Part shown: positions 1 to 7,720 of the stretch, in pieces | Position numbering within the stretch: position 1 is the first letter of the stretch | Layout of the letters: every line of letters starts with the position of its first letter | Assembly: GCA_964370605.1 (NCBI GenBank) | Contig: CAYJJX010000001.1 | Coordinates: 1-64,000 of the forward strand | Length of the DNA stretch: 64,000 bases | Source: CAYJBH01 sp964370605 | GTDB taxonomy: Bacteria; Bacillota; Clostridia; Oscillospirales; Ruminococcaceae | Direction of reading: 5' to 3' | The notes under the pieces: generated by a model | Databases searched by the model: none | Seen by the model: only the letters and a program-made list of their open reading frames with translations | What the model was told of the DNA's origin: nothing | Program-made: the position numbers and the translations under genes

Positions 1-192
1 AAATTTTCAGCCTTGCGATACCTACTCTCCATCACCCACGTGCAGAGGTGCACAGAAGTTAGCCGTTCGTCTCCTGTGAACACGACCCAAAACATCTGTT
101 TTGATTACACAATACAAGTAGTGTGATCAAAAAGGATGTTGTTCTAACAAAACTCAGTGATCATGGTAATAAATTGATAATAAAATGGATGG

Positions 193-206
193 TGCAAGCG
201 TTACCG
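193..206. promoter_or_regulatory. cre-like catabolite operator (weak)
   Basis: TGCAAGCGTTACCG matches the CcpA cre consensus TGNAANCGNWNNCW at every fixed position except the last. It lies just upstream of the -35 box of the promoter that reads toward the sulfatase remnant and GH95 gene, a position suited to catabolite control. One short match can be chance. Confidence 0.3.
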
Positions 207-217
207 AAAAAGGTGTC

Positions 218-246
218 TTGTATGAATTTATCATTTATTATATAAT
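218..246 (+). promoter_or_regulatory. Sigma-A promoter of the GH95/sulfatase operon
   Basis: TTGTAT and TATAAT are separated by exactly 17 bp. Transcription would start near 253 and leave an untranslated leader of about 215 nt before the first coding remnant at 471. I see no clear riboswitch or terminator in that leader. Bases 1-123 are open in frame 1 and end in TGA, which could be the tail of a gene outside the window, but the peptide is not recognisable. Confidence 0.6.
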
Positions 247-470
247 AAAAGTGGTTAACACACTATAGAAATGCATAAATGCAAATATATTTGTCATGGT
301 AGTTACAAATAATTACGGGCAATAGCTGTTTTGTACAATGCTAGTTAAAAAATGTATCCTCTTGAAATAACGACTCTTAAAGGATAAGGAGTATTGTGAC
401 ATAATAAATACAATTCTATCAAAAGGCACTGAACAATCTTTAGTTTTGCATATTTTAGAAAGGATTGATT

Positions 471-701
471 TTGATTACGAAGAAGACAAACTTTATCTTT
501 ATATTTGCCGACGACTTAGGATACGGCGACCTTGGCTGCTATGGAAACGAGGCAATGCTGTACGACCTATCGATAGATGAAAGACAGCTTGAAAACATCG
601 CCGAAAAACATCCGGATATCTGCTTAAAGATGTCTGCACAGATAGACGAATGGACAACAACGCTTTCACAAAACACACTGCGAGAACGGTTGAAAACATA
701 A
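471..701 (+). pseudogene. Sulfatase remnant A (N- and C-terminus joined, middle deleted)
   Basis: The short product starts like an arylsulfatase-family enzyme, with the metal-binding stretch FADDLGYGDLGCYGNE. It then passes directly into a typical sulfatase C-terminus (LYDLSIDE, then NIAEKHPDICLKM). Sulfatases of this family are about 450-500 residues; this one is about 76. The missing block includes the C/S-x-P-x-R motif that carries the formylglycine nucleophile, so it cannot be active. The two halves are in frame, which points to a clean internal deletion rather than random decay. The start is a TTG six bases after AGAAAGGA; another TTG at 465 is too close to it. It is the first gene after the promoter at 218-246 and precedes the GH95 gene. 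Confidence 0.75.
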
Positions 702-752
702 AAATATAAAAGTATAAAAACATAACGGGATTAAAATACAGGAGTGAGTAAA

Positions 753-3101
753 ATGAACAAAAAACTTATTATGCGCTACCCTTCAACCTGGCACGGTGAT
801 ATGTGGCGTGAGGCTGCACCTTGCGGCAATGGTGTTACCGGAGTTAGTGTTTACGGCGGCATTAAAAAAGAGATCATCCTTCTTAACGATGCTTTTTTAT
901 GGAAGGGCTCTACCACTCCGGAACTTCCGGATGTTAGCGATGCTTTACCCAAAATTCGAAAAGCACTTGCGGAGAATGATCCGGTTAGTGCCGATTCTAT
1001 CCTTAGTTTTGCCCTTGCAGAGAAAGGATTTGACGCAACTATCGGTGCACCGCTTCCCCTCGGAGATATTAATATTTTTTCAGGTTCTAACGAGGACTTT
1101 AAAAATTATCGCAGAATAATCGATATGGACAAGGCTCTTGTTACGGTCAGCTACGAAGAGAATGGTGTTAAATTTGCAAGAGAAACCTTTGTATCCCGAG
1201 AGAATAACCTTGTTTTTACAAGAATAAAAGCAAGTGAACCGGTGCTTGATGTTTCGATAAACGTCACCTACCACGACAATGAAAGCATTGGTGACTATAA
1301 AATAGAAAATTACGAAATGTCAATCGACAATGATTTAATAAAGTACAGTGCCTATAATAAAAATGAATACTCAACCGGAGATTACGGTGCGGTAACGAGG
1401 GTTTTTACCGATGGCGATAAAAAAATCACAGAGCAAATAGGCAGAGATTTTGCAGCTGAAGGCGGTTTTGCCCCAGTTAAGTTTTTAACCGTTACTAAAA
1501 CAGCTGAAATACTTCTTGTTACGAGAACCTTTGTTGCTTCGGATAGGGCAGTTGAGTTTGCAAAACCTATACTAGAATATAATTTTGATGACGAGCTTAC
1601 AAAGCATACAAAGTTACATACAGAGTTGTTCTCAAAAGTCGAGTTTTCAATTTCCGACACGCAGAGCACCTCTAATGAAGAACTGCTTCTCGATGCTTAC
1701 GGAGCAGAACCTTCTAATGAAATGATGGAAAAACTTTACAATTACGGTAGATATCTCTTTGTTTGCTCTACTGCCGAAAAAGAGGCGCTTCCCTGTCACC
1801 TTATCGGTCTTTGGAATGGTTCTTATAACTGTTTTTGGGCATTTAACATGTACAACGTTAACATGGAACTTATCTACTGGCAGGCACTAACCGGCAACAT
1901 GCCACAGCTACTGAGGTTGGCGCTGGACTACACCGAGTCGCTGATGGATGATTTTCGTGAGAATGCAAAAAAACTATTTGGTTGCAGGGGGATATTTATC
2001 AATTCGGTTAACACACCGGAATCGGGATTATCGAAATGCATGGGTAACCATATTTTAAACTGGACTGTCGGTGCGGCATGGTTCGCACAACATTACTGGG
2101 ACTACTGTAAATACACAAATGATATTGAATATATGAAGGAACACGCCCTGCCTTTTATGTATGAGACCGCACTGTTCTTTGAGGACTTTTTATTCCTCGA
2201 TGAGAATGGTTACTATATGTTTGCCCCCTCCGTTTCGCCGGAAAACACTGCACGAAATGTCATCGAGATGACAAAACGCAACAATATTGAGACCTGTGTT
2301 AACGCAACCATGGATATTGCCTGTGTTAAGGAGCTGCTGACCAACCTAATCACCGGCTGTGAAATTACAGGACTTTATGCCGAAAATCAGGAGAAATGGA
2401 AGGACATGCTTGCAAAGTTGCCACCTTACAGGATTAATGAGGATGGGGCGATTAAAGAGTGGACTCACGACTTTTATAAGGACAATTATCAACATCGGCA
2501 TCACAGTCACATCTACCCTGTTTTTCCGGGTAAAGAGGTAACTCGAGATCATCCGCTGTTTGAGAACTTTAAAACTGCAGAAGATATGCGTTTAAGGCAC
2601 GGTCTTTCTGACCAGTCAAGCTGGTCGATGGTGTTTATGGCAGGGATTGCGGCAAGGATGCAGGAGGGAGATAGGGCTTTATACGTTATCGAGACTCTTG
2701 CAAGAACCTGTCTTATGAACAACTTTTTTACCGTTCATAACGACTGGCGCAGAACAGGACCTGTTTTTTGTGACGACATGAGGATTGCACCCTTTCAGAT
2801 TGACGGTAATATCGGTATTCCTGCCGTTATTAACGAAATGCTACTTTTTTCGACCGACGAGACTATAGATATTCTGCCGGCACTACCGAAAAAATGGGTA
2901 GAGGGTAGCATAAAAGGTCTGCTTGCAGTAGGTGGCATAATATGTAACATAGCATGGGATAGTGAAAAAGTAACCGTTAATCTGCAAGCAGAAAAGAAGT
3001 TTACGAAAACAATCAGGTACCAAAACGAGACAAAACAGCTTAACAACACCAAAACAGCCGAGGTAATATTTGCATTCAACAACACAAATAATATGCAATA
3101 A
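753..3101 (+). CDS. GH95 family glycosidase (alpha-L-fucosidase/alpha-L-galactosidase type)
   Basis: This 782-residue protein has the GH95 N-terminal signature (YPSTWHGDMWREAAPCGNG, then LLNDAFLW). It also has the conserved active-site segments NVNMELIYW near residue 368, corresponding to the two asparagines that activate water in AfcA-type fucosidases, and FQIDGNIG near 681, carrying the conserved aspartate. GH95 enzymes are inverting exo-glycosidases that remove alpha-1,2-fucose or alpha-L-galactose from host or plant glycans. No signal peptide is visible, so it probably acts on imported oligosaccharides in the cytoplasm. I chose the ATG at 753 because AGGAG (740-744) is eight bases upstream; a GTG at 744 overlaps that site. 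Sulfatase remnants flank it, suggesting the locus once processed sulfated, fucosylated glycans. Confidence 0.88.
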   Translation: MNKKLIMRYPSTWHGDMWREAAPCGNGVTGVSVYGGIKKEIILLNDAFLWKGSTTPELPDVSDALPKIRKALAENDPVSADSILSFALAEKGFDATIGAPLPLGDINIFSGSNEDFKNYRRIIDMDKALVTVSYEENGVKFARETFVSRENNLVFTRIKASEPVLDVSINVTYHDNESIGDYKIENYEMSIDNDLIKYSAYNKNEYSTGDYGAVTRVFTDGDKKITEQIGRDFAAEGGFAPVKFLTVTKTAEILLVTRTFVASDRAVEFAKPILEYNFDDELTKHTKLHTELFSKVEFSISDTQSTSNEELLLDAYGAEPSNEMMEKLYNYGRYLFVCSTAEKEALPCHLIGLWNGSYNCFWAFNMYNVNMELIYWQALTGNMPQLLRLALDYTESLMDDFRENAKKLFGCRGIFINSVNTPESGLSKCMGNHILNWTVGAAWFAQHYWDYCKYTNDIEYMKEHALPFMYETALFFEDFLFLDENGYYMFAPSVSPENTARNVIEMTKRNNIETCVNATMDIACVKELLTNLITGCEITGLYAENQEKWKDMLAKLPPYRINEDGAIKEWTHDFYKDNYQHRHHSHIYPVFPGKEVTRDHPLFENFKTAEDMRLRHGLSDQSSWSMVFMAGIAARMQEGDRALYVIETLARTCLMNNFFTVHNDWRRTGPVFCDDMRIAPFQIDGNIGIPAVINEMLLFSTDETIDILPALPKKWVEGSIKGLLAVGGIICNIAWDSEKVTVNLQAEKKFTKTIRYQNETKQLNNTKTAEVIFAFNNTNNMQ

Positions 3102-3116
3102 GGAGCACTCGACAGT

Positions 3117-3468
3117 ATGAAAAGCCAAATGTTTTATGGATAATGTGTGACCAGCTGCGGGGGCACGCACTTGGTTGTTATGGCGATGTAAATGTGAGAA
3201 CCCCCAACATTGACAAGCTCGCAGGGGACGGTATTAGATGCGAAAATGCGGTAAGTACTTCTCCCGTCTGTATGCCATTCAGAGCGACCTTAATGACAGG
3301 AAAAATGTGTAACAATCACGGAGTAAGAGTTCACGGTGATATGTTAACGCCGGATCAAAAAACAATAGCACATACCTTTAGCGACAATGTGTATAGACAA
3401 TGCTTCATACCTAACCGGAATGGCTTTCTTTATTAAAGACCTACAACAGGATTAATTATTGCAAAAAT
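3117..3468 (+). pseudogene. Sulfatase remnant B (frameshifted and truncated)
   Basis: A canonical sulfatase N-terminus, KPNVLWIMCDQLRGHALGC, is readable from 3122. The ATG at 3117, placed correctly after AGGAG, is out of frame by one base because the A-run after it is one A short (a five-A run would give MKKPNVLW). The reading frame keeps the C-x-P-x-R active-site motif (CMPFRATLMTGK) but ends after about 100 residues, where 450 or more are expected. Near 3400 another frame carries a plausible C-terminus (YLTGMAFFIKDLQQD, then TAA at 3466-3468). This suggests a large internal deletion as well as the frameshift. It is non-functional as sequenced. Confidence 0.7.
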
Positions 3469-3470
3469 AA

Positions 3471-3506
3471 CGACACAAGGTAACCGTTCCTTGTGTCGTA
3501 TTTTTT
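3471..3506. terminator. Bidirectional intrinsic terminator between convergent operons
   Basis: CGACACAAGG and CCTTGTGTCG form a perfect 10-bp stem with an 8-base loop, followed by TATTTTTT on the plus strand. On the minus strand the stem is followed by TTATTTTT. It separates the rightward GH95 operon from the leftward GH36/sulfatase operon, whose last stop codon is at 3508. Confidence 0.85.
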
Positions 3507-3507
3507 G

Positions 3508-4125
3508 TTAGCCTTTGTACTGCTCATTTTTTTGTGGAATTAATCCACCAACCTCGTTAATCCAGTTATCTAAATTGTCCTCTAATCTTTTAGCAATGGC
3601 GGGAAGTTTGTTCGATAGGTCGAATACCTCGCTGATATCGTCTTTTAGGTTGTATAACTCGGTGTGATTATCCTCAAAAAATTTGATTAATTTATATTCG
3701 CCCATTCTAACAGCAGCTCCCGGGGTTCCGCCTTGATTGCCGTAGTGTGGATAGTGCCAATATAATGCCTCTCTATTGGGTGCGACTCCCTCTTCTATCA
3801 ACGGAACCAAGCTTACACCGTCTTTATGTTGGTCAGGTAGCGGGTCAAGGCCGGCGTATTCCAGTAGGGTGGGGTAAAAGTCCGTCGCTGTTACAGGGAT
3901 AGTGCAGATGCCTTTGTTATTCTTTGTGTTTTTGATAATCAGAGGTTCTCGTACACCACCGTCATACATCCAACCTTTTCCCTCTGCTAATGGGAAGTTG
4001 CAGGTCGGCGAACCCTCCGACGCAAGCTTGTCAATATTAGGCGTTTCATAAAATGTGCTTCCGTAGCAAGAAAGGTCTTTATATCCCATATCATCTATTA
4101 GAATAAAAATAATATTTGGTTGCAT
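3508..4125 (-). pseudogene. Sulfatase remnant C (in-frame internal deletion)
   Basis: The product of about 205 residues starts as a sulfatase (NIIFILIDDMGYKDLSCYGS, then PNIDKLASEG). It jumps directly to the downstream family block SPTCNFPLAEGKGW and YDGGVREPLI, then continues to a normal C-terminus (ELYNLKDDISEVFDLS). In intact relatives roughly 240 residues lie between these blocks, including the formylglycine motif C/S-x-P-x-R, which is absent here. Both sides of the junction encode Ser-Glu-Gly in the family, so deletion by recombination across a short repeat is likely. The start at 4125 follows AGAAAGGAAC with good spacing. The ribosome-binding site lies just before the GH36 stop, so the two genes are translationally close. 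Confidence 0.75.
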
Positions 4126-4138
4126 TTTATGTTCCTTT

Positions 4139-5887
4139 CTAAACAATCTTAGCAAAAAATGCGTTGCCGTCGTGTGCTAACAGTTTTACCTCAAACTCGG
4201 CAACATTCTCATACAGTTTTTCGCCACTCCAAAAATCGTACACATCACAGTTTGCTTCTAACTTAACAAGGGTAGTCCTGCCTTCCTGTGTGGGTGAAAA
4301 AGCAGTTATTATAGTGCCACCTTCAATTTTTTGCCTACCTAATGTTCGGGTATTATCATCATAGACAGCCGCTATTCTCGGAACGGCCATTATCTTCTTA
4401 ATGTAGCTAATCTGTGTATCGGGAATATGTACCATATCATCGCCTGAAAGTATCATTCCACCCGTTGCTAATATCGCAGTTCTATGAAAAGCAAACTCGT
4501 TTTCTGACACCGTGGATTTGTTTTGCACAATAGTTCCATCGCCAAGCAGCTGTTTAATTCCCGGCATATTTATGGTCACTATACAGTCCGGGTCGTTAAT
4601 CCAAAGTTTTGCGTGTTGCCAGTTGCGATGTGAATTTTCATCATGAAGCGTTTTAAAGTTATGAAAATCTCTTGATACGTCTCCACCGACCCTCATGCCA
4701 TGAACAACACCGATAGAAGCCCACATCGGTGCATTGCAGCCAAGGATAAAAGCACCATCGCCTGCACCTTCGATAATAGCATTCATGGCGTTGCGATAAG
4801 CTTCCACATAGGTTTTAGTGTTGTCATAGCGTTTGCCAAAAGGCAGTGCACCCCAAACATTTGCATCCAGTTTAAAGTATTTTATACCGTATCTTTTACG
4901 AAGGGTGGAAAAAAGATTTTTTAGATACTCAAGAACAGCCGGATTTGTTCCGTCAATCATATACCAAGGTCCTCTGCGCCAGCCGCCGAAAGAGCAATCA
5001 GCCGAGCAGAGCGGTGTCCCGTCTTCGCCAATAACAAAATATTCCGGGTGTTCCTTGAACAACTTTGAGTCTGCCTCTGCAATAAACGGTGCTACCCAAA
5101 GCGCCGGTTGACAACCTTTTTTGTGTATCAGGTCTATCAGTCCGCCAAAATCTTCAAAGGTATCGGCAATATCAAGGAAGTCCCCCATATAGGCTTGATA
5201 GCCGTCATCTATCTGTATAAAAAACGGATTTTCTTTTGTAATAGTAAAGGTGTCTAAAGCCTTTTCCATATTATTTACAACATCGTTTGTGGTGCATTCG
5301 GGTCCAAAACAGTACCACGAACACCAACCAAGCGGAGCCACTTTATATTCAGGCATTGGGTGATGCTCCGACAACCTGTTACCAACAATTTCGAACAGCT
5401 CGTTTGCGCTACCTGACTTTATTAAAATCTCTTCTAGAAATATTTCTTCGTCCGGCTTTATCTCGATCCCACACAGGTCTTGTTCTAAAATCAGTTCTTT
5501 TTCATTGAAGTTAATCTTTCCAACAAAACGGTTAGCAGAGGTAAATGCGTAAATAACGGCAACCTGTGCATAGGCTATAAACAGTGAGTACGCTGTGAAA
5601 AAGCCATCCTTGGATGGAAGCTTGTAGTGACCCGAGTCGGTGTAGTCGGTCATCGACACAGGCTTTTTTATCGTGCCGTAATACTGCGAAAGCATGTTAT
5701 AGCTCTCGGCATAAAACTCCGTATCAGCACTGAGACCATGCTCAACAGTATTGAAAACGGCATTTCTAATACATACATTTTCAGAGCCTTTGTAGGTAAA
5801 GCTGAAGCGTGTAAAGTCATTCTCGATATGTTTTTTTATTTCGCAATTTAGCTCGTTGTTGTTAACGTCATAAATTCTTACATTCAC
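4139..5887 (-). CDS. GH36-type alpha-galactosidase
   Basis: This 582-residue protein is a clan GH-D glycosidase. Visible family elements are LGWCSWYCFGPE near residue 183, IQIDDGYQ, the catalytic nucleophile region KYFKLDAN near 335 (Asp in KLD), and GGDVSRD near 399, which carries the likely acid/base aspartate. Retaining GH36 enzymes hydrolyse terminal alpha-galactose; some members transfer galactosyl or act on alpha-N-acetylgalactosamine, so the exact substrate is open. It lacks a signal peptide and is probably cytoplasmic. The start is GTG at 5887; a nearby ATG at 5883 is out of frame and followed at once by a stop. The only Shine-Dalgarno-like sequence is a run of ten G residues. It is the first gene of a two-gene operon with sulfatase remnant C. 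Confidence 0.85.
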   Translation of the reverse strand: MNVRIYDVNNNELNCEIKKHIENDFTRFSFTYKGSENVCIRNAVFNTVEHGLSADTEFYAESYNMLSQYYGTIKKPVSMTDYTDSGHYKLPSKDGFFTAYSLFIAYAQVAVIYAFTSANRFVGKINFNEKELILEQDLCGIEIKPDEEIFLEEILIKSGSANELFEIVGNRLSEHHPMPEYKVAPLGWCSWYCFGPECTTNDVVNNMEKALDTFTITKENPFFIQIDDGYQAYMGDFLDIADTFEDFGGLIDLIHKKGCQPALWVAPFIAEADSKLFKEHPEYFVIGEDGTPLCSADCSFGGWRRGPWYMIDGTNPAVLEYLKNLFSTLRKRYGIKYFKLDANVWGALPFGKRYDNTKTYVEAYRNAMNAIIEGAGDGAFILGCNAPMWASIGVVHGMRVGGDVSRDFHNFKTLHDENSHRNWQHAKLWINDPDCIVTINMPGIKQLLGDGTIVQNKSTVSENEFAFHRTAILATGGMILSGDDMVHIPDTQISYIKKIMAVPRIAAVYDDNTRTLGRQKIEGGTIITAFSPTQEGRTTLVKLEANCDVYDFWSGEKLYENVAEFEVKLLAHDGNAFFAKIV

Positions 5888-5897
5888 AGCGGTTACA

Positions 5898-5907
5898 CCC
5901 CCCCCCC
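5898..5907 (-). repeat. Ten-base G tract serving as ribosome-binding site
   Basis: Ten consecutive C on the plus strand give G10 in the GH36 transcript, ending ten bases before its GTG start. No other purine-rich Shine-Dalgarno sequence is present. Long homopolymer G tracts are prone to slipped-strand length change, which would alter spacing to the start codon. Confidence 0.6.
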
Positions 5908-6187
5908 ATATTTTTATAAATTATAAACTAATTATAGTTTTTTATAACTTTAAAATAAATATATAATTTAAAGATAATAATTTAAAGATAAAGATATAAT
6001 TTTTCAAGATTTTTTCTACACCTGTTTTCTGTATTTCAAAGGATAGATATTGGTGTTTTTAACGAAGACGGCGTGCTCACAATAGAAAAAAGGTGCTTAC
6101 AAAATATCAATCGGTGGAGGTGGTCCCGACGCTCGCACGGCAACACCGACAGCGAAGCCAACTGAAATAATTGATGTGCCCCTGCAA
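5908..6187. promoter_or_regulatory. AT-rich intergenic region with 13-bp direct repeats upstream of GH36
   Basis: TAATTTAAAGATA occurs twice at 5964-5976 and 5978-5990 (period 14), with a shortened third copy after it. The surrounding DNA is very AT-rich and has several TATAAT-like boxes on the minus strand (for example around 5930), so the GH36 promoter must lie here. The repeats could be a regulator-binding array. From about 6045 to 6185 two plus-strand frames are open for 35-45 codons without a recognisable product; this may be a decayed gene end. Confidence 0.4.
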
Positions 6188-7699
6188 TTATGTCACCTTC
6201 AATCCGGAGCGAAACTCGCTTGGGGATACTCCTGTCTCGGACTTGAATATACGACTGAAATATTTGCTGTCCTCGTATCCGCACATCGTCCCTATCTCGG
6301 ACAAGGGGGTGTGCTCATATTGCTCTATCAACGATTTTGCGAGCGATATCCGTTTGGAGCGTATGTACTGATTCATGGATAGGCCGGTCAATTTTTTGAA
6401 CATGCGTGAGACATACGAATAGTTGTAGCCGAATTTATCCGCCACCTCGTCCAGTCCCTCAATCTTCAAGTAATTATCATTTACATATCTGACCAGTTTG
6501 TCGTCTCGTGCTGAAACCTTTGTGTACTCTGTTTGGTCGACTATCCCCATCATTTCATGGGACAAAAGTTCGCAAAGATCGTTGCTGTGATGCGTCAATG
6601 CGATTATGTTTAGCATCGAATTTTTCAGAAAGTCTAATTTTGCAAAGTCAAACCCCTTCTCCGACAATTCAAGCAGTGTGAAAATGTTTACGCAGGTTTT
6701 TTCTACCACCATTTGGCTGCAGTTGTTTCGTACAATACTTTTGAATACACTATCTATATCTTTGAGGTATTTATCGAAATCCTCGAGCAAAAGATAATTT
6801 TTTGTCGCACTTTTTAATTTCGCCTTTATCAGCTCAAGTGTGTCGGCTCTAAGTTCCGTCGGTTCTTCAAATGAATTATAACTGCCTTCGCCCACCACCA
6901 AGTTTTCTCTGAGAAGATGTCGCAGAGTCTTAATTCCGTGGGGCAATTCCGCCTTGCTGACCGATTGCTTTAAGCAGATCATAGTTATGTTGATATCACT
7001 TTCTTCCGAAATTTTATTCACCAAAAAATCGTATAACTTCGCCGTGTCATAATCGTCACATTTAATTACTAATGCCTTTTCGTTCACCATATATTCATCG
7101 ACTAAAAACCACTCGTTCGTCAGATAATGCCCCAGCATCGACTCAAGATCGGTCGAATTCATCAGCTGTTCATAATGTCGGTGCACCGATTCGGAATGCT
7201 CGTTGTTGATAAGGTTGCCTATGCAGATTATCGCCAACATAAATCGTGTTTTTTCATCGGTCAAAATGTTATAGTTTTTGGAATACGCAACATTGCTGTT
7301 ATTCTTGTTTCTTGTGCGAGAAACAAGATTTTTAATTTCATTCAACGTCTCGGTCAGTTGCTGTCGTTCGACCGGCTTTAAAAGGTAATTATATACCCCG
7401 TAACGCATGGATTTTTGGGCATACATAAAATCGGAATGCCCCGAAACGACTACCGTCACAAGGTTGGGGTAATTTTCGTGTACCTGTTCAAGTAACTCAA
7501 TCCCGTCCATGTTGGGCATCTGAATATCGGTGAACATCAGCTGTGGCGATTGCTCTTTAATCAGTTTTATCGCCTCATGTCCGTCCGAGACACAACCTAC
7601 AACCTCAAAATCGTCCGAAATTTCCTCTATCAGGGCGCGTAGGCTATTGCGTATCCGCTCCTCGTCCTCAACTATAATTACGGTAATCTTGTCGCTCAT
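6188..7699 (-). CDS. YesN-like response regulator (receiver plus AraC-type DNA-binding domain)
   Basis: This protein of about 503 residues has an N-terminal receiver with the acidic pair in IVEDEE, phospho-acceptor Asp58 (FTDIQMPN) and the conserved Lys in LKPV. A long middle section without clear motifs follows. The C-terminal AraC/XylS double helix-turn-helix is at about residues 405-500 (ADKFGYNYSYVSRMFKKLTG, then YEDSKYFSRIFKSETGVSP). Regulators of this type activate neighbouring sugar ABC-transporter operons when phosphorylated by the partner YesM-like kinase. The kinase gene ends just upstream, and this gene is last in the left transport operon. I chose ATG 7699, nine bases after AAGGAG; a TTG at 7720 lies upstream of that site. 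Confidence 0.9.
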   Translation of the reverse strand: MSDKITVIIVEDEERIRNSLRALIEEISDDFEVVGCVSDGHEAIKLIKEQSPQLMFTDIQMPNMDGIELLEQVHENYPNLVTVVVSGHSDFMYAQKSMRYGVYNYLLKPVERQQLTETLNEIKNLVSRTRNKNNSNVAYSKNYNILTDEKTRFMLAIICIGNLINNEHSESVHRHYEQLMNSTDLESMLGHYLTNEWFLVDEYMVNEKALVIKCDDYDTAKLYDFLVNKISEESDINITMICLKQSVSKAELPHGIKTLRHLLRENLVVGEGSYNSFEEPTELRADTLELIKAKLKSATKNYLLLEDFDKYLKDIDSVFKSIVRNNCSQMVVEKTCVNIFTLLELSEKGFDFAKLDFLKNSMLNIIALTHHSNDLCELLSHEMMGIVDQTEYTKVSARDDKLVRYVNDNYLKIEGLDEVADKFGYNYSYVSRMFKKLTGLSMNQYIRSKRISLAKSLIEQYEHTPLSEIGTMCGYEDSKYFSRIFKSETGVSPSEFRSGLKVT

Positions 7700-7720
7700 C
7701 AAACCTTGCTCCTTTTTCAA

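Noticed and set aside
1..123. Open frame from the window edge to TGA at 121-123; reverse strand has GTATCGCAAGGCTGAAA, slightly like 16S rRNA
   Set aside because: The peptide is unrecognisable and the surrounding bases do not match 16S rRNA, so neither a gene nor an rRNA fragment is claimed.
6045..6185. Open stretch IGVFNEDGVLTIEKR and an overlapping PDARTATPTAKPTE frame
   Set aside because: No start, ribosome-binding site or recognisable family; at most a decayed gene end.
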